Source: Agriotes lineatus
Lineage: Eukaryota > Arthropoda > Insecta > Coleoptera > Elateridae
Reading direction: 5' to 3'
DNA: 64,000 bases
Assembly: GCA_940337035.1 (NCBI GenBank)
Contig: CALNHX010001045.1
Span: 62,001-126,000 of the forward strand
The notes beneath the pieces were generated by a model. The model saw only the letters and a program-made list of their open reading frames with translations, did no database searches and was not told the DNA's origin. Both the position numbers and the translations under genes were made by a program. Positions 1 through 10,924 of the stretch are shown piece by piece. How positions within the stretch are numbered: the stretch's first letter is position 1; each line of letters begins with the position of its first letter.

Positions 1-1669
1 ACTTTGCTGTGAGCTTTCCGAATAGTTTACTGCAGATTTAATCCTACTTTTCTCATTAAATTGCCATAAACCCATTGAAAATGTGCCCAAAATGTATTAT
101 ATTACATAAAATCTTAACTGACTGACTGACAGATAATCAAAACATCTCAATAACCGAGAAAGATAGAAACGTGAAGATTTGCAGGCCTCGTCTACTTGCT
201 ATGTAGACACCCACTAGATTTGTTTTTCTAAAGATGTCCATAAAGCGGTAACTGCTGCAACTACGAAGTTAAAGTTCGGTAAATAAATATCTTTTACAAA
301 TCTGGTTAAAAAAGTTTTTCTGGGTTTTTTGGAATTTGCCGAAATTTCCTGTATGGTTCTTGCCTAATGCGAAAGCGCCACTGTAACGGCTTTCCTATCT
401 GCACCTCAGTTTCAACTGAACGCAAATATCACGACCGCAAGTCCCACCACACGTAATAATTACTATACCTCACGTGATAGTGCCTTTGAAGGGGTGGATG
501 TTATCAAAATAAAATAAAAAGTTCCTATAAATTAAATGCGTTTTAAGGAAGGTACAGCCCTAAGAAGGACAAAGAGAAAACACATTGCTATGAGTAGATT
601 TGGCTCTTGAAATACCGAATTTCAACCTTTAGGTGCGTTCGCTTTCTCGAAAGCCAGTGGCATATTAACCATGCTTTTCGCCCAAAATCCCCTTAAAGTT
701 TTGCCCCCAAATGGTACTTATTATTCGAAAAATTCAGATATTATTGGCCATTATCGTTTTACGTTGCTATTTCCAGTAGATACATGTCTAAGAATAAATA
801 TAAATATAAAGCATATGATTTCTAAATTAATCGTATTTGGCGCTTCTGCCATAATACGCCACTGTAGAAAACTACTGATTTTAGCGATTTTAAACAAACA
901 TAACTTTTTTCTGTAGAAAATTCGTACCTTTTTTAATATTTAGGTAACTAGAGTTGACTAAAATGTTGCATGTGGAAAGTTATGATAAAAAACATCTCCC
1001 CATCCTTGCATAAGCTATCTCTTCTAAACCTTACACCAACTTTTTTTAAGATTATTTAATTCAGCATATAAAATCGCGTAGGTATGCCAAATTGCATCAA
1101 GTTGTTTTTATCTATATTATTTTAATTCCTTGGCTTTTTATTGCTCAACTCAGAGTTGTAGCTCCCTTAAAACGCATTTCCGGACCTGTGTTTTGGTCTT
1201 ATTTTGATGGCATTTACATGCACTAAAAGTTTCCTACCCGTATTCTAAAACACCCTGTATGTGGATCTTTGAAATCAATCTTATACATTTTTCTTAGTAT
1301 TTCCGCATTAGGGTGGTGCATAGGCGGAGGCAACATAGCAAATTCCATGCTAATTTCAAAGTGATCAAGTATTGGCTTTCCTAATGACATTAAATCAAAA
1401 TTCCGTTTAGGTTTTTTATTCGCAATCACATTATAATGTGTCAATTTCATGGCATAACAACAGCTGGGAACTAGATGATTACTTGAAACTAGCCAGGAAA
1501 TTATTACATACCCCGAAAAATATTACATACCTGAAGAGTGGGGTGTTTCCATGGTAACAAAACATTGAGTGGGTTGTTTTCATGGTAACAAAAATATTAG
1601 CTACATCAAGATATCTATTATTCAGAATTCAATTGTAGTTATTTTTAAAATTAGATGATTGCAAATAAA
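1..1669. other. No recognisable feature
   Basis: AT-rich sequence with only short chance open frames. Two ATGGTAACAAAA-type lines near 1550-1590 repeat at about 35-base spacing. Nothing else supported. Confidence 0.5.
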
Positions 1670-1804
1670 ATAGTATACATACCACGGTGGAAAGTTTCAT
1701 CCCTGTCTCGAGATAAAGTTAACCTCGACGCTACGCGTCTCGGTAAACTACCTAATCTCTCGACAGTAATGAAACACTTCCCACCTCGGTATGTAATATA
1801 CTAT
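1670..1804. repeat. Hairpin MITE-like inverted repeat
   Basis: Two arms of about 45 bp (1670-1713 and 1757-1804) are imperfect inverted copies. The left arm contains ACCACGGTGGAAAGTTTCAT and the right arm the inverse of it with a few changes. The loop of about 45 bp contains CGACGCTACGCGTCTCGG. There is no coding capacity. The structure resembles short fold-back MITEs; no target duplication was established. Confidence 0.65.
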
Positions 1805-1984
1805 TAAAGGACATGATTGCTAATTTGCGTAATTTCAGCATCTTTATTACCCTAAACTTCAAATTAATACATATTGTTTTAAATGCTATTACAATTTTAA
1901 ATTTGAAATAAAACCACTAAAGCGACCTGCGCTATTTATTGTCAAATTTTGACAGTAATTTTATGAAATAGGTAAAAGCTTTTT

Positions 1985-2670
1985 CAGAAAATGAGTTGCT
2001 GGTTGAATGAAAAATCTGTAAAAGGGTTTACACGGAACTTCCCTCGCAAGAGTAACTTGAATTACATCAATTTGCAAATAAAAAATATGCAAGGGGTTTT
2101 ACTCGAATCTTTCCTTGCAAGTAGAAGTAAATAAATAAAAAATCAATACACTAGATGAAATTCGAACTTACCCTTTCAGGCTCGAGTCAAGAAGCTTCAA
2201 CTGCTGTGCCACGATCGAATTCATATCACATTCACTTCTGTCTGCATTATAATGGACAATATACATTTCTGTCTCTTTTACAATGTTCATTCGGTATTAA
2301 TTTGTTGGGTCACATTTTTGTCCAGGATAAAACCTGACCTATGTGCAAATTATTACTTTTATTTGATCCCCAATTAAACCAAAAATAAACGGTGCACACC
2401 CTGTATATATTTGCCCCAAAGTATAATTGGTATCGAGCCAGGTACACAATAATTCGCACTCCAAATATCGTATTTCATATTTCTTTGAGCTATACCTTCA
2501 ACAGATAAATAGATAGACGGACAGACAAACGAAATTGGGAAAACATGTTTTTTGTCAACTATGCACGAAACGCGAAAATCTGAAGAAATATCGGAGGGTA
2601 ATTTTTCAAAATTGCAATACTTCTTTCGTCTTTTAGAAGAGGGAAGTAAAAAATGTGTAACTGGCGTTTT
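1985..2670 (-). repeat. Composite repeat, copy A2
   Basis: Read on the minus strand, the unit starts with TCTTCTAAAAGACGAA near 2640 and continues through a CTGTCCGTC block. It then has ACAGGGTGTGCACC near 2400 and a GCACATAGGTCAGG module, followed by a tRNA-like stretch with a B-box-like GTTCGAATTTC (about 2155-2170). It ends with TTGCGAGGGAAGTTCCGTG and TTTTACAGATTTTT near 2000. The same modules recur in the same order at 2886-3476, 22779-23760 and 48895-49690. This defines a dispersed family of 0.7-1 kb. It is not a known class to me: possibly a SINE fused to a tandem module, or a non-autonomous DNA element. Confidence 0.6.
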
Positions 2671-2699
2671 AACCACAAGCCCGAGTCCGCATCAGTTGT

Positions 2700-2885
2700 A
2701 TTTGCTTATGGTTGCATTATAAACAACGCGGTGATCTTCCTTTTAATATAGGCCAGTAGCCCGTTTTTAACTCCGAAGTGGTTCAATGGGCTCTCTTTAC
2801 TACTAAGCCGGGTACCACTACCACAATTTTTTAAATCCCGGCGTGGTCACCGGCGATCAAACCCAGTCCGGCCACCTAAGTCTCA
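2700..2885 (-). repeat. Degenerate tRNA-derived SINE fragment
   Basis: The minus strand has a B-box-like CTGGGTTTGATCGCC near 2860 followed by a GC-rich body with GTGACCACGCCGGG. It is much richer in G+C than its surroundings and separates the two composite-repeat copies. The A box is not clear, so this is tentative. Confidence 0.35.
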
Positions 2886-3476
2886 AGCATGCTGCTTGCA
2901 AAACCTTTCTCTGACCTTGTGATCGTTGCACATTTTTGTCCCCCCCCCCCCCCAACGACTTTTACTGTATATCTGTTCGGTCCAATTTTCATCAAGGGTG
3001 AAACGTAAAGTGGAAGCTTTGAAGCTAAAAGCTTTAAAAATATCAAAGGAGAAACAAATTATTTTTAAGGTGTACACCCTGTATCTGTTCCGTCCAAAAT
3101 ACGGCTATTTTCGTCAAGTTTAAAAACCTGAGCTATATGCAAAATATTACACTTATTAAACCAACCGCCCTCAAGTTAAAGCAAAAACAGTCGGAATTTA
3201 ATTTTTAAGGTACTCACCCTGTACATGTTTGACGGAAAGTATATTGGCTTTTACCTAATTAGATATATAATCCATATGAAAAATATCGTTTCCCTCCAAC
3301 AGATGATTTCTAAGTTATACCGCCAACAGTCGAACAGACAGACAGATGGAATTGAGACGACTTGTTTTTCATCTAGGAACTCTGAAACGTAAATATCTGA
3401 AAAAATCTCGGAAGGTAAAGTTTTCACGGTTATAATAGATACTTCATTCGTCTTTTAGACGAAGGCAGTAAAAATC
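2886..3476 (-). repeat. Composite repeat, copy A1
   Basis: Starts on the minus strand at CTTCGTCTAAAAGACGAATG (near 3460). A CTGTCTGTCTG block follows near 3345. There are then two or three head-to-tail modules, each carrying ACAGGGTG and an AAATNGGACNNAACAG-type line (near 3240, 3090 and 2985). A 14-base poly-C tract (poly-G on this strand) at 2941-2954 interrupts it. At 3477-3530 lies the tail of yet another unit (ACTTGCGAGGGAAGTTCCGC), directly abutting this start, so units can sit head to tail. Confidence 0.6.
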
Positions 3477-3991
3477 TGCAATGAACTTTACGCGGAACTT
3501 CCCTCGCAAGTGCGGCGTGCATCAATCGGAGTACATTGCAGTTTGCATCGCTGGCGATGCTGCGGTACGACACGATCACCTTACCTTTCCGTTGGCGTAT
3601 CTCATTAGTGAAATAACAGATACATTGATCCAAATGTCTGCTCTCAATGGGTGTGAGAGCAAAAGTATGAAAACTTGTGACTTCCTATAACCTATGGTTC
3701 GTAAATTAACATATCCTGAAGTTGTGAACCAAGTATTGGCTGAAAGCAAAGTTAAAACTAAAAATTTCTCATTGTTTATCAAAATTTATTAGAACCTTTA
3801 GTAATCCTACCTACTGATTGTATTTGTATTTTTATTCATCATAATATACACCGTGGTACTTAGATATGTCACAATTCCAGTTTAAATATAAAAATATAAA
3901 AATAAAAAAATACAATGCATTTACAGAAATAGTCAACTACAGATAAATACAGTAACAACAAAAATACTAAAGTCAATAAAACAAGACAGTC

Positions 3992-6900
3992 TTAATTTTC
4001 AACAAATCTGAAATCGGAAAGTTCATAGTAGACATTGGCCAGAAGATGTTTTTTAAGCTTAACTTTGAAGAGTTTTGTTGGGGCATTTTTGAGAGTACTA
4101 GGAAGCGAATTAAATAATCCTATTCCGAAATTATTTCGATTAGTGGACGTTAGTCTCTGCTGCGGAACCTGTATATCGCCTCGACTGCGGGTGTCGTAAC
4201 CATGGGCATCGCCGTTTTTTGTATAATCGCCATAATGTTCTTTTATGTATAATAGATTACAATATAGTATTGCTGACGGTAGCGTTAATATGTTATATTT
4301 TTTAAACAATGGTTTACAACTGTCTAACTGACTCGCTCCCGCCAACACTCTCAAGGCTCTTTTTTGTACAATGAAAATTTTTTTAATATGTGTAGAGGTA
4401 CCCCAGTTTATTAGACCGTACGTCATTACACTATGAAATAATGCGTGGTATGCAGTAATGGCAGCATCTAAGTTTACTCGATTTTTTATTTGTCTAATTA
4501 CATAAGTTGTTCTTGATAACTTGATTGAAAGATTGTCAACATGTGCTTGCCAAGTTAGTTTGCTATCCAAGGTAAGGCCTAAAAATTAGACGGTTTCACA
4601 GATATTTTATTTATTTGAAAATAGTAAAGTGGTAGTTTTATTTTGGTTTAAACAAAGCTTATTTGCCTGGAACCAATCTGAGGCTTGGTTGATAATGTTG
4701 GTTTGTAACTGATTGACTAGAGTTTCATCTTCTACGTGGTTTGCAAAGGTCGTATCGTCTGCAAATAAAGTCGTGAAAACTGGGATGGCATTAGGCAAAT
4801 CGTTAACATAGATTAAAAATAATAACGGTCCCAATACACTTCCTTGTGGGACACCATGTTGAATTGAAGACATCTGGCTGTACTAACCTTTGCAAAATAC
4901 ACATTGAGATCTGTCAGATAAGTAGGATGACATTAGTTTTAGAGTTACTCCCCTGCAACCGTAATACTCCAGTTTATCTAGTAAAATGCTTTTTGAGACA
5001 CAGTCGAACGCCTTGCTTAAATCAAGAAATAGTGCAAAGGAAGATTTTTTGTTTTCCAATGATTCTGTTATATAATTAATGAGATTCAGCACGGCTCCCG
5101 ACGTGTCCCTTCCTTTTCTGAACCCAAACTGTCTGTCCGTAAAAATATGGTTGGTTTCAAAGAAATTTAGAATTCGAACTGCAATAATTTTTTCTATAAT
5201 TTTGGCCAAAATGGGGAGAAGCGCAATGGGTCTATAATTGGATCTATCATCAATTTCACCCGATTTATATAGAGGTATAATTTTGGCTTGTTTCAATTTA
5301 TTAGGAAATATGCCCGTCTTTAATATGATGTTTGCAATATGAGCTATCGGGGCAGATAAACATAAAACATTTTCTTTGTACATACAAACCGATTGATTAT
5401 ATAGGTCTAATGATTTTGACTTTTTTAATGCCTTTATAATATCTTCTACCTCGGATTCCTCAACAGCATATAAGAAGAGTGATTGTTCATTGTTTGCTGG
5501 TAATTTCTTTAGATAAACACTGTGTGAGTACTTTGATGGGGGAATATTTGATAATAAATCGTCGGCTGCATGCACAAAGTAGTCGTTGTGAGATTCTGGG
5601 GAAATCACACTTACCACTCCATTGCTATTGATATTGTTTACACCTTTTTTTATTATTCTCCATATTGTTCTTTGTTTATTATCAGACTCCAAGATTTCTT
5701 TACTGATTTTTTGTTCGTATTCGTATTTTTTTTGTTTAAATTCAGCCGATAGAAGATCATTATTTTGCAAGTTCAATTTCAAAATGTTTCCAAGACGATT
5801 TATTTCTTCCCTGGCCGAAACTATTTCTGGATTGGTAAACATAGAGGCATTTTTACGTTTGTTATTTGTATTAATTTTAATGGGAAAAAAAGATAAATCG
5901 TGATAATATGAAAAAACTTTATAAAAAGCATTAACTGCGCAGGTTGGGTCAGACTCTCTATATAATTCTACCCAATCTTCAGTTAAGAGGTAATTTGAAA
6001 ATTTGATTCTATTTCTAGAACTTTTATTTGGTACGGTTTTGTAAACAGAGGTCGCCCGTTTTTGAATAGTGTTAAATTTAATTATTTGAGATTTATGATC
6101 AGATATGTGAAATTCAGCCACAGTTGCAAGTTGTGTTTCAAAATTTGTGAAGATGTTGTCGATACACGACTTGGAATTTTTTTGTACTCTAGTAAAGTCG
6201 GTGATATTTTTTTGTAATCCAAAAGAATGGAATATGTTAGTAATTTCGATGCTTTCCTTAGATTTAACTGCAAAATTTATATTAAAATCGCCACCAAACA
6301 CTAGTTTACTATTTTTAAAATATTTAGATATTAATTCAAGAACATGAGAAAGTTTATTTTTAAAGATATCGATATTACCACATGGTGAACGATATAAAGC
6401 CACCGCAACACAGTTCAAATCAGCAAGTTTAATGCCAGTGCATTCAAAATATTTTTCACTGTTAAGTTCATTAATGAAATTTAATGATGTAAAAACGTGA
6501 TCAGATCTAGTAAAAATGCACACTCCTCCACATTCACTCTCCAATCGGCAGTAACAAGAAGCTAGATTGTAATTATTTGGTGTATATAAATGTTTTTCTC
6601 CATCCTTAAGCCAATGTTCACTAATCATCACCACGTCAAAATTTTGTTCAGTTAAGATGGATTCAAGATAATTGTGTTCATCGGTGGCAGATTGCATTGT
6701 CAGTTTCACCCTTGGCGGAGTCATTGCATCTACTGTGAGATTTGTTTTCTGGATGCCTGCACTCACAAATTTTATGGGTTGATTTTCTTTAGAGGTGTGT
6801 TGTTTGCCAGCTGCTATAGCCTCCCCATCAGAATTAAGCCTTAGAATCTTCTCTTGAGTAGTGAATTCTTTAGTTGTCTTTTTCTTCACTTTGTCCAGCT

Positions 6901-7981
6901 GCATTTCATTTCCTTCGCTAGGATTTTCCTCAAGATGGCATTTTCTTTCTACTGACCACTTTACCGATACACCAGCAGGCCAGAACTGCTCTTCTGCTAA
7001 TCGAGCGGCAGACTTTCTGTTTATGGTGCCAATCTTGTATGTTATATCCGCTGCATTGTCTGATTGTTTTAATAGGGGGTAGCATCTTATAAAGTCCGAC
7101 ACTCCCAACTTATCTTTAATATAATGTACTATGTGATTGCTGCTATAGTACGATGGAAGGTTTCTCACAATCACATACTGCCATTCACTTTTGCCTACTT
7201 TTCCATCTTGAGTAGGTAATGTTAAATTTGACACTAGTTTTGGGCCACTCAAACTAGGAGATAGTTCTGTTGTTTGGGTGCCAACTGACATACAAGACTT
7301 TGATGTTTGAATTGGAGTCGGTTGTGAAGTTGAAGAAGCAACACCTGGAGATTTTAGGGTTTTCAGTCTTATTCGGAACTCCGCCATGGACTCTGATATT
7401 TTTGTTAACTTATGTTGTATCCCTTCTATGTTTTTCCTAATTTCACTTGAAGATGGATCGTGTACCTGTATTTTGATTTGGTCTTCATTGCTGTTGAAGA
7501 AGACTGAGGAGAGATTGAAAAGATCCTGCTGCATGCCGTTTAAACTTTTTCTAATTGATTGTGGGCCACAATCAGTGAAGGACTGACACATCGAGTAAAT
7601 TTCCTCAACTCTTTTATGAAGCAAATCTAGCTTTGAATCTTGGTTATATACCAATTCGTGTGTTTCCGTAATAATCGGAATTGCATCAGCCACTTTCTTA
7701 ATTAGTGACCCTATAGCCTCGATGTTATCTTTTGGTACTTGGTCCCTTGTTAATTGTGAAACTTTTTCATGCAGATATTTTAGATTGGGAGAATCACATA
7801 GAACGCAAAAATATCGCAGTTGGTGATTTTTTTGTTGTGAAATCGTTTTTAATGTGGTTTTGTCAAATCCACTGCATGCCATGCAAAATATGCGCCTACA
7901 TTCGCCGCTACACTTTAGTTTATATTTGTCCTTAACATCCAGGAAGACTTTTTGGCAAGCATCGCATTTGAAATTAGCCAT
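3992..7981 (-). pseudogene. LINE polyprotein with three in-frame stops
   Basis: The frame is 3,990 bases (1,330 codons) with no frameshift. Residues 6-62 form a Cys-rich PHD-like finger (C6, C9, C24, C28, C33, C36, C59, C62). About 70-210 is helical and coiled-coil-like, and 265-345 resembles the RRM-like domain of LINE ORF1 proteins. The endonuclease spans about 425-640, with E455 in ISEHW, D565 and N567 in GGDFNIN, and D628-H629 in SDH. The reverse transcriptase follows, with LDLSKAFD near 987, GVPQGSVLGP near 1043 and FADD at 1073-1076, then a C-terminal domain. Stops are TAG at 4883-4885, TAA at 4607-4609 and TAA at 4586-4588; the first and third fall where a lysine or similar residue would fit. 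ORF1-type and ORF2-type domains share one frame. The expected first endonuclease asparagine appears to be T428. The copy is inactive as read, but its decay is slight. Confidence 0.9.
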
Positions 7982-8275
7982 TTCAACGAAATTGAGGTCA
8001 AGTTCACTACCAGTAGTAAATAATTTAAATGTAATAGGAAGTCAAATTGCAATTACTTGCAAAATGTGTTTCCTATTGTGTCACTGGGTTATGTTATGAT
8101 GAATTGCGTACATACGAAGTAATATGTAGTTTAGTCAACACAGCAAAACAATACACACATGAGTATTAGCATGAAAGAATGCAAAACACTGCAAAACAAG
8201 CGGAGCAAAACAAAAATGCGACCGCACTGCACGACGAGCAAACTAATACTGTATTTAGAATCACCACAGTAATTT
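7982..8275 (-). other. 5' leader of the LINE
   Basis: Untranslated stretch between the LINE start codon at 7981 and the assembly gap. It includes a GC-richer block near 8200-8240 (GTGCAGTGCGGTCGC on the minus strand), where an internal promoter could lie. No clear core promoter motif was identified. Confidence 0.5.
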
Positions 8276-8298
8276 NNNNNNNNNNNNNNNNNNNNNNN
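8276..8298. other. Assembly gap (23 N)
   Basis: A run of 23 unknown bases just at the expected 5' end of the LINE. The true size is unknown. It hides the LINE terminus and any target-site duplication. Confidence 0.99.
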
Positions 8299-10209
8299 AT
8301 ATCTTTAAGAGTAAACTCATAAAACAGCTTTCCTAGAAGATTGAAACACTATGTATTTCATTTTATGTTAATCGACAATTTTTTTTATATAAACATCAAC
8401 ATCTGTTTTTATTCATGACTAATATGTTTTAACAGTTAAAGAAAAAGATAAATTTGCATCTCCTTTCAAACTGTTGCATGCTGAGTTTGATGCAGTTATT
8501 CTAATGTACTAACAACTTATAAGGCATCTTGTTCTATATATTGTAATTGAAGAAGGGTAATCATTTGAAAAATGGCCCAGTTAGTAGACAGTGCACGCCA
8601 ATTCAGCACAAAATAGCACTATAAAATTGTGGCTTAAACTGTTGAAAACGAGCTACTCACGAAACTAAAACATGACATTCTATCTAAAACAAACATGGTA
8701 AGAAGTAACATACAATTATAAAGTACCGTCGCTCCTTTTATTGTTGTTTTCGAATACCAAAAAATCACTCATAATTGTGATAATAGTAAGTTAAGATTGA
8801 TATTTAGTTATCTCAGGTGCTGAAACTGATTAGTCTTTTGATAACTGCAATATTACTAAATTTATCGCTTGTTCGGGCTTTATTTATGTTTAAAAATTAA
8901 GAATTAAAATGTGAGCGCTTTAAAATAAAATTTAGCACTCATAAGTGTTCATGACTAACCCCCATCTGGAAGCTCTCGACAAATTCAGTGCTTCAATCGA
9001 TACGGCATCAAAATCTATATACAATTTACGAAGAACCAACTTGAACTATTTTACAAAATATTAATGTTACTTCTACAGCTATCTAAGTTTAAACGAATTT
9101 TAGAGATGTTAATAAGAAAGCCAAATAAGTTTTAAAATGTTAGACAACTTTTACTCCGGCAAGCTGCACATATTTTCAAAATACTTAGGTTGCCTTGTTG
9201 ATCTTCAATTCACATACAGCCACAGAGTTTTTTAAAGTTTATTTACATTACGCAAAATTATAATATTACAAAATATACGTTATACACGGAGATACTTATA
9301 CTAGCAATACAACAATGTATTTTATAAAAATTTTATTTTTTTATTTTATTTTATTCCGCACTCCGCCAACAGCCGTTAGGCCAATTATTAAAAATACTGC
9401 ATTAAGTAGTTTACTATACGTGTATAAGTCAGAAACTGACTTGTTTCACTCTTGCTACACTTTCAGCCATTAAGAAGAGTGGCATATGTAGTTAAACAGT
9501 CACTTTTGCTCTCCACCTATTAAAAATTTAAATTTTAATGTGGGATGAGCTATTAATCTAACACCTCCGGATTCGCTTTTAGATAAGTTAAAAGTAAAAG
9601 TGCATACCTGACATCGGATACTGCTGCACATCATATTTCTAAACTAGTCTATGAACAGAGCTTCCGTTCTCAGGTTTGTGCAACGAAGCTACAAATTAAT
9701 TACCTTATACGTTCAAACTTTTAAATTCGTTTAGAAGTCTCGTTAATATTTTCTTTAATTAAAAGAGGCCAGCTCTAACGGTTCTCAGCATTTACTGAAA
9801 GCGGTGGATAGATATCCGCTGGAAATTGAGCGATGCTGGAGGTATGCCGGCCCAACGAAAGTAATTTTTTTGCAACATTATTTACCATTTCATTCGAGCA
9901 AAAAATCACATGAACGTGTTTTTAAAATCTAATTAATCTGCTACGGGCCACTAAGTATAGACCCATCTGTTGCGTCTAAAGATTTGACTCGCTTGTTCCA
10001 AGCAATTTTACTGTGGTAGGTACGATTCATTGAAATACTTAATAAGATCTAGCCGCGGGACAAACTTCATTAAGATGAGAATTATGTGATGGGTATGTGC
10101 CTCCTAGCTTGAACTTACTAAGAGAAGTTACCCTGATCGGGTTCCTAATAGCTTCATTATTGACAGTAAATTCTTGCGATACTATTTTAATAGTAGTTTA
10201 TGTAACTAG
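8299..10209. other. No recognisable feature
   Basis: AT-rich, presumably intronic. A T/A-rich run at about 9333-9355 is the only low-complexity patch. No motif-bearing frame on either strand. Confidence 0.5.
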
Positions 10210-10318
10210 TCCTCAAAGCAAGGCTTTAGGGGACGAGTCGTAATGTTTCCGGACGAGGCGGAGCGAAGCGCAGCCGAGTCCGTAATATGAAGATGAGTCG
10301 TCTAAAGCCATTTGAGGA
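10210..10318. repeat. Imperfect hairpin repeat
   Basis: The left arm begins TCCTCAAAGCAAGGCTTTAG and the right arm ends CTAAAGCCATTTGAGGA. Both arms then run through GAGTCGT and a TCCGGAC/GTCCG pair toward a GC-rich loop. Short non-coding fold-back unit, adjacent to the larger palindrome at 10331-10606. Confidence 0.6.
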
Positions 10319-10330
10319 CGTGTTGCATAC

Positions 10331-10606
10331 AACGTTTTTTTGTATTAGCTCTCCAAACATTATAATATGAAGTTTCAATTACCATTAACGCGGCATTATA
10401 TTAGGAGGCAGCGCGAAAATGTATTTTTCTAGGATCCTCAAAATGGCCATTTAGAGGCCTTGTACTTAAAGTCGTCATGGCAACATTTTAGAGGACTCAA
10501 ACATTAGTTGCCATGACGACTTTAAGTACAAGGCCTCTAAATGGCCATTTTGAGGATCCTAGACAGTTTCCAAAGTAACCAGTTTGGGGAGCGAATACAA
10601 AAAACT
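10331..10606. mobile_element. Fold-back element with perfect 56-bp arms
   Basis: Outer inverted ends of about 30 bp (10331-10360 and 10577-10606, TTTTTTGTATT then GCTC and CCAAAC) enclose a second palindrome. In it, 10429-10484 and 10507-10562 are exact reverse complements over all 56 bases, separated by 22 bases. There is no coding capacity. This is a non-autonomous fold-back or MITE-type element. The perfect inner arms against decayed outer ends suggest recent arm homogenisation or duplication. Confidence 0.75.
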
Positions 10607-10924
10607 TTATTTTGTAAAAAGGATAGGATACGTTTGTGAAATCGAACAACTACAGAGATATTCTATTTTATCTATAAAATATAAAAAGTAGTATTATAAA
10701 CTATACTTTGCACATGCCTACTAATAATACTCTAATTTGTAAATTGCCGCATCTGTGATCCTGGCACTGGCTTTGCAACCCGAGGTACACGAACAAACAG
10801 TCTTCAAAAAAGGGGATTGCGTGGGGGGCCTGCCCTTTACTTGCATAAAGAACAAACACATCTAGCAAAAACACTCAGCAATAAGCGTAGGATGCAGAAC
10901 GGATACAATATACGACATACGCAA

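Larger units (their letters stand above)
3817..8275 (-). mobile_element. Near full-length CR1/Jockey-type LINE
   Basis: Non-LTR retrotransposon reading right to left. The 5' part is a roughly 290-base leader up to the assembly gap. The body is a single long frame with PHD-like finger, coiled coil, RRM-like fold, endonuclease and reverse transcriptase. The 3' part is a short AT-rich tail ending near 3817 with GATGAATAAAAATACAAA on the minus strand, the short-repeat style of tail seen in CR1-group elements rather than a long poly(A). The 5' terminus is hidden by the N run, so full length is likely but unproven, and no target-site duplication could be read. Clade assignment (CR1, Daphne or a neighbour) is from domain order only. 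Confidence 0.88.

Noticed and set aside
2941..2954. Poly-C tract as a regulatory element
   Set aside because: Simple homopolymer expansion within a repeat copy; similar poly-G runs occur at about 19197-19207 and 29145-29154 without shared context.
3992..4570. Separate small gene starting inside the LINE
   Set aside because: It is in the same frame as the upstream LINE segments and holds the LINE C-terminal domain; the apparent start is a TTG.
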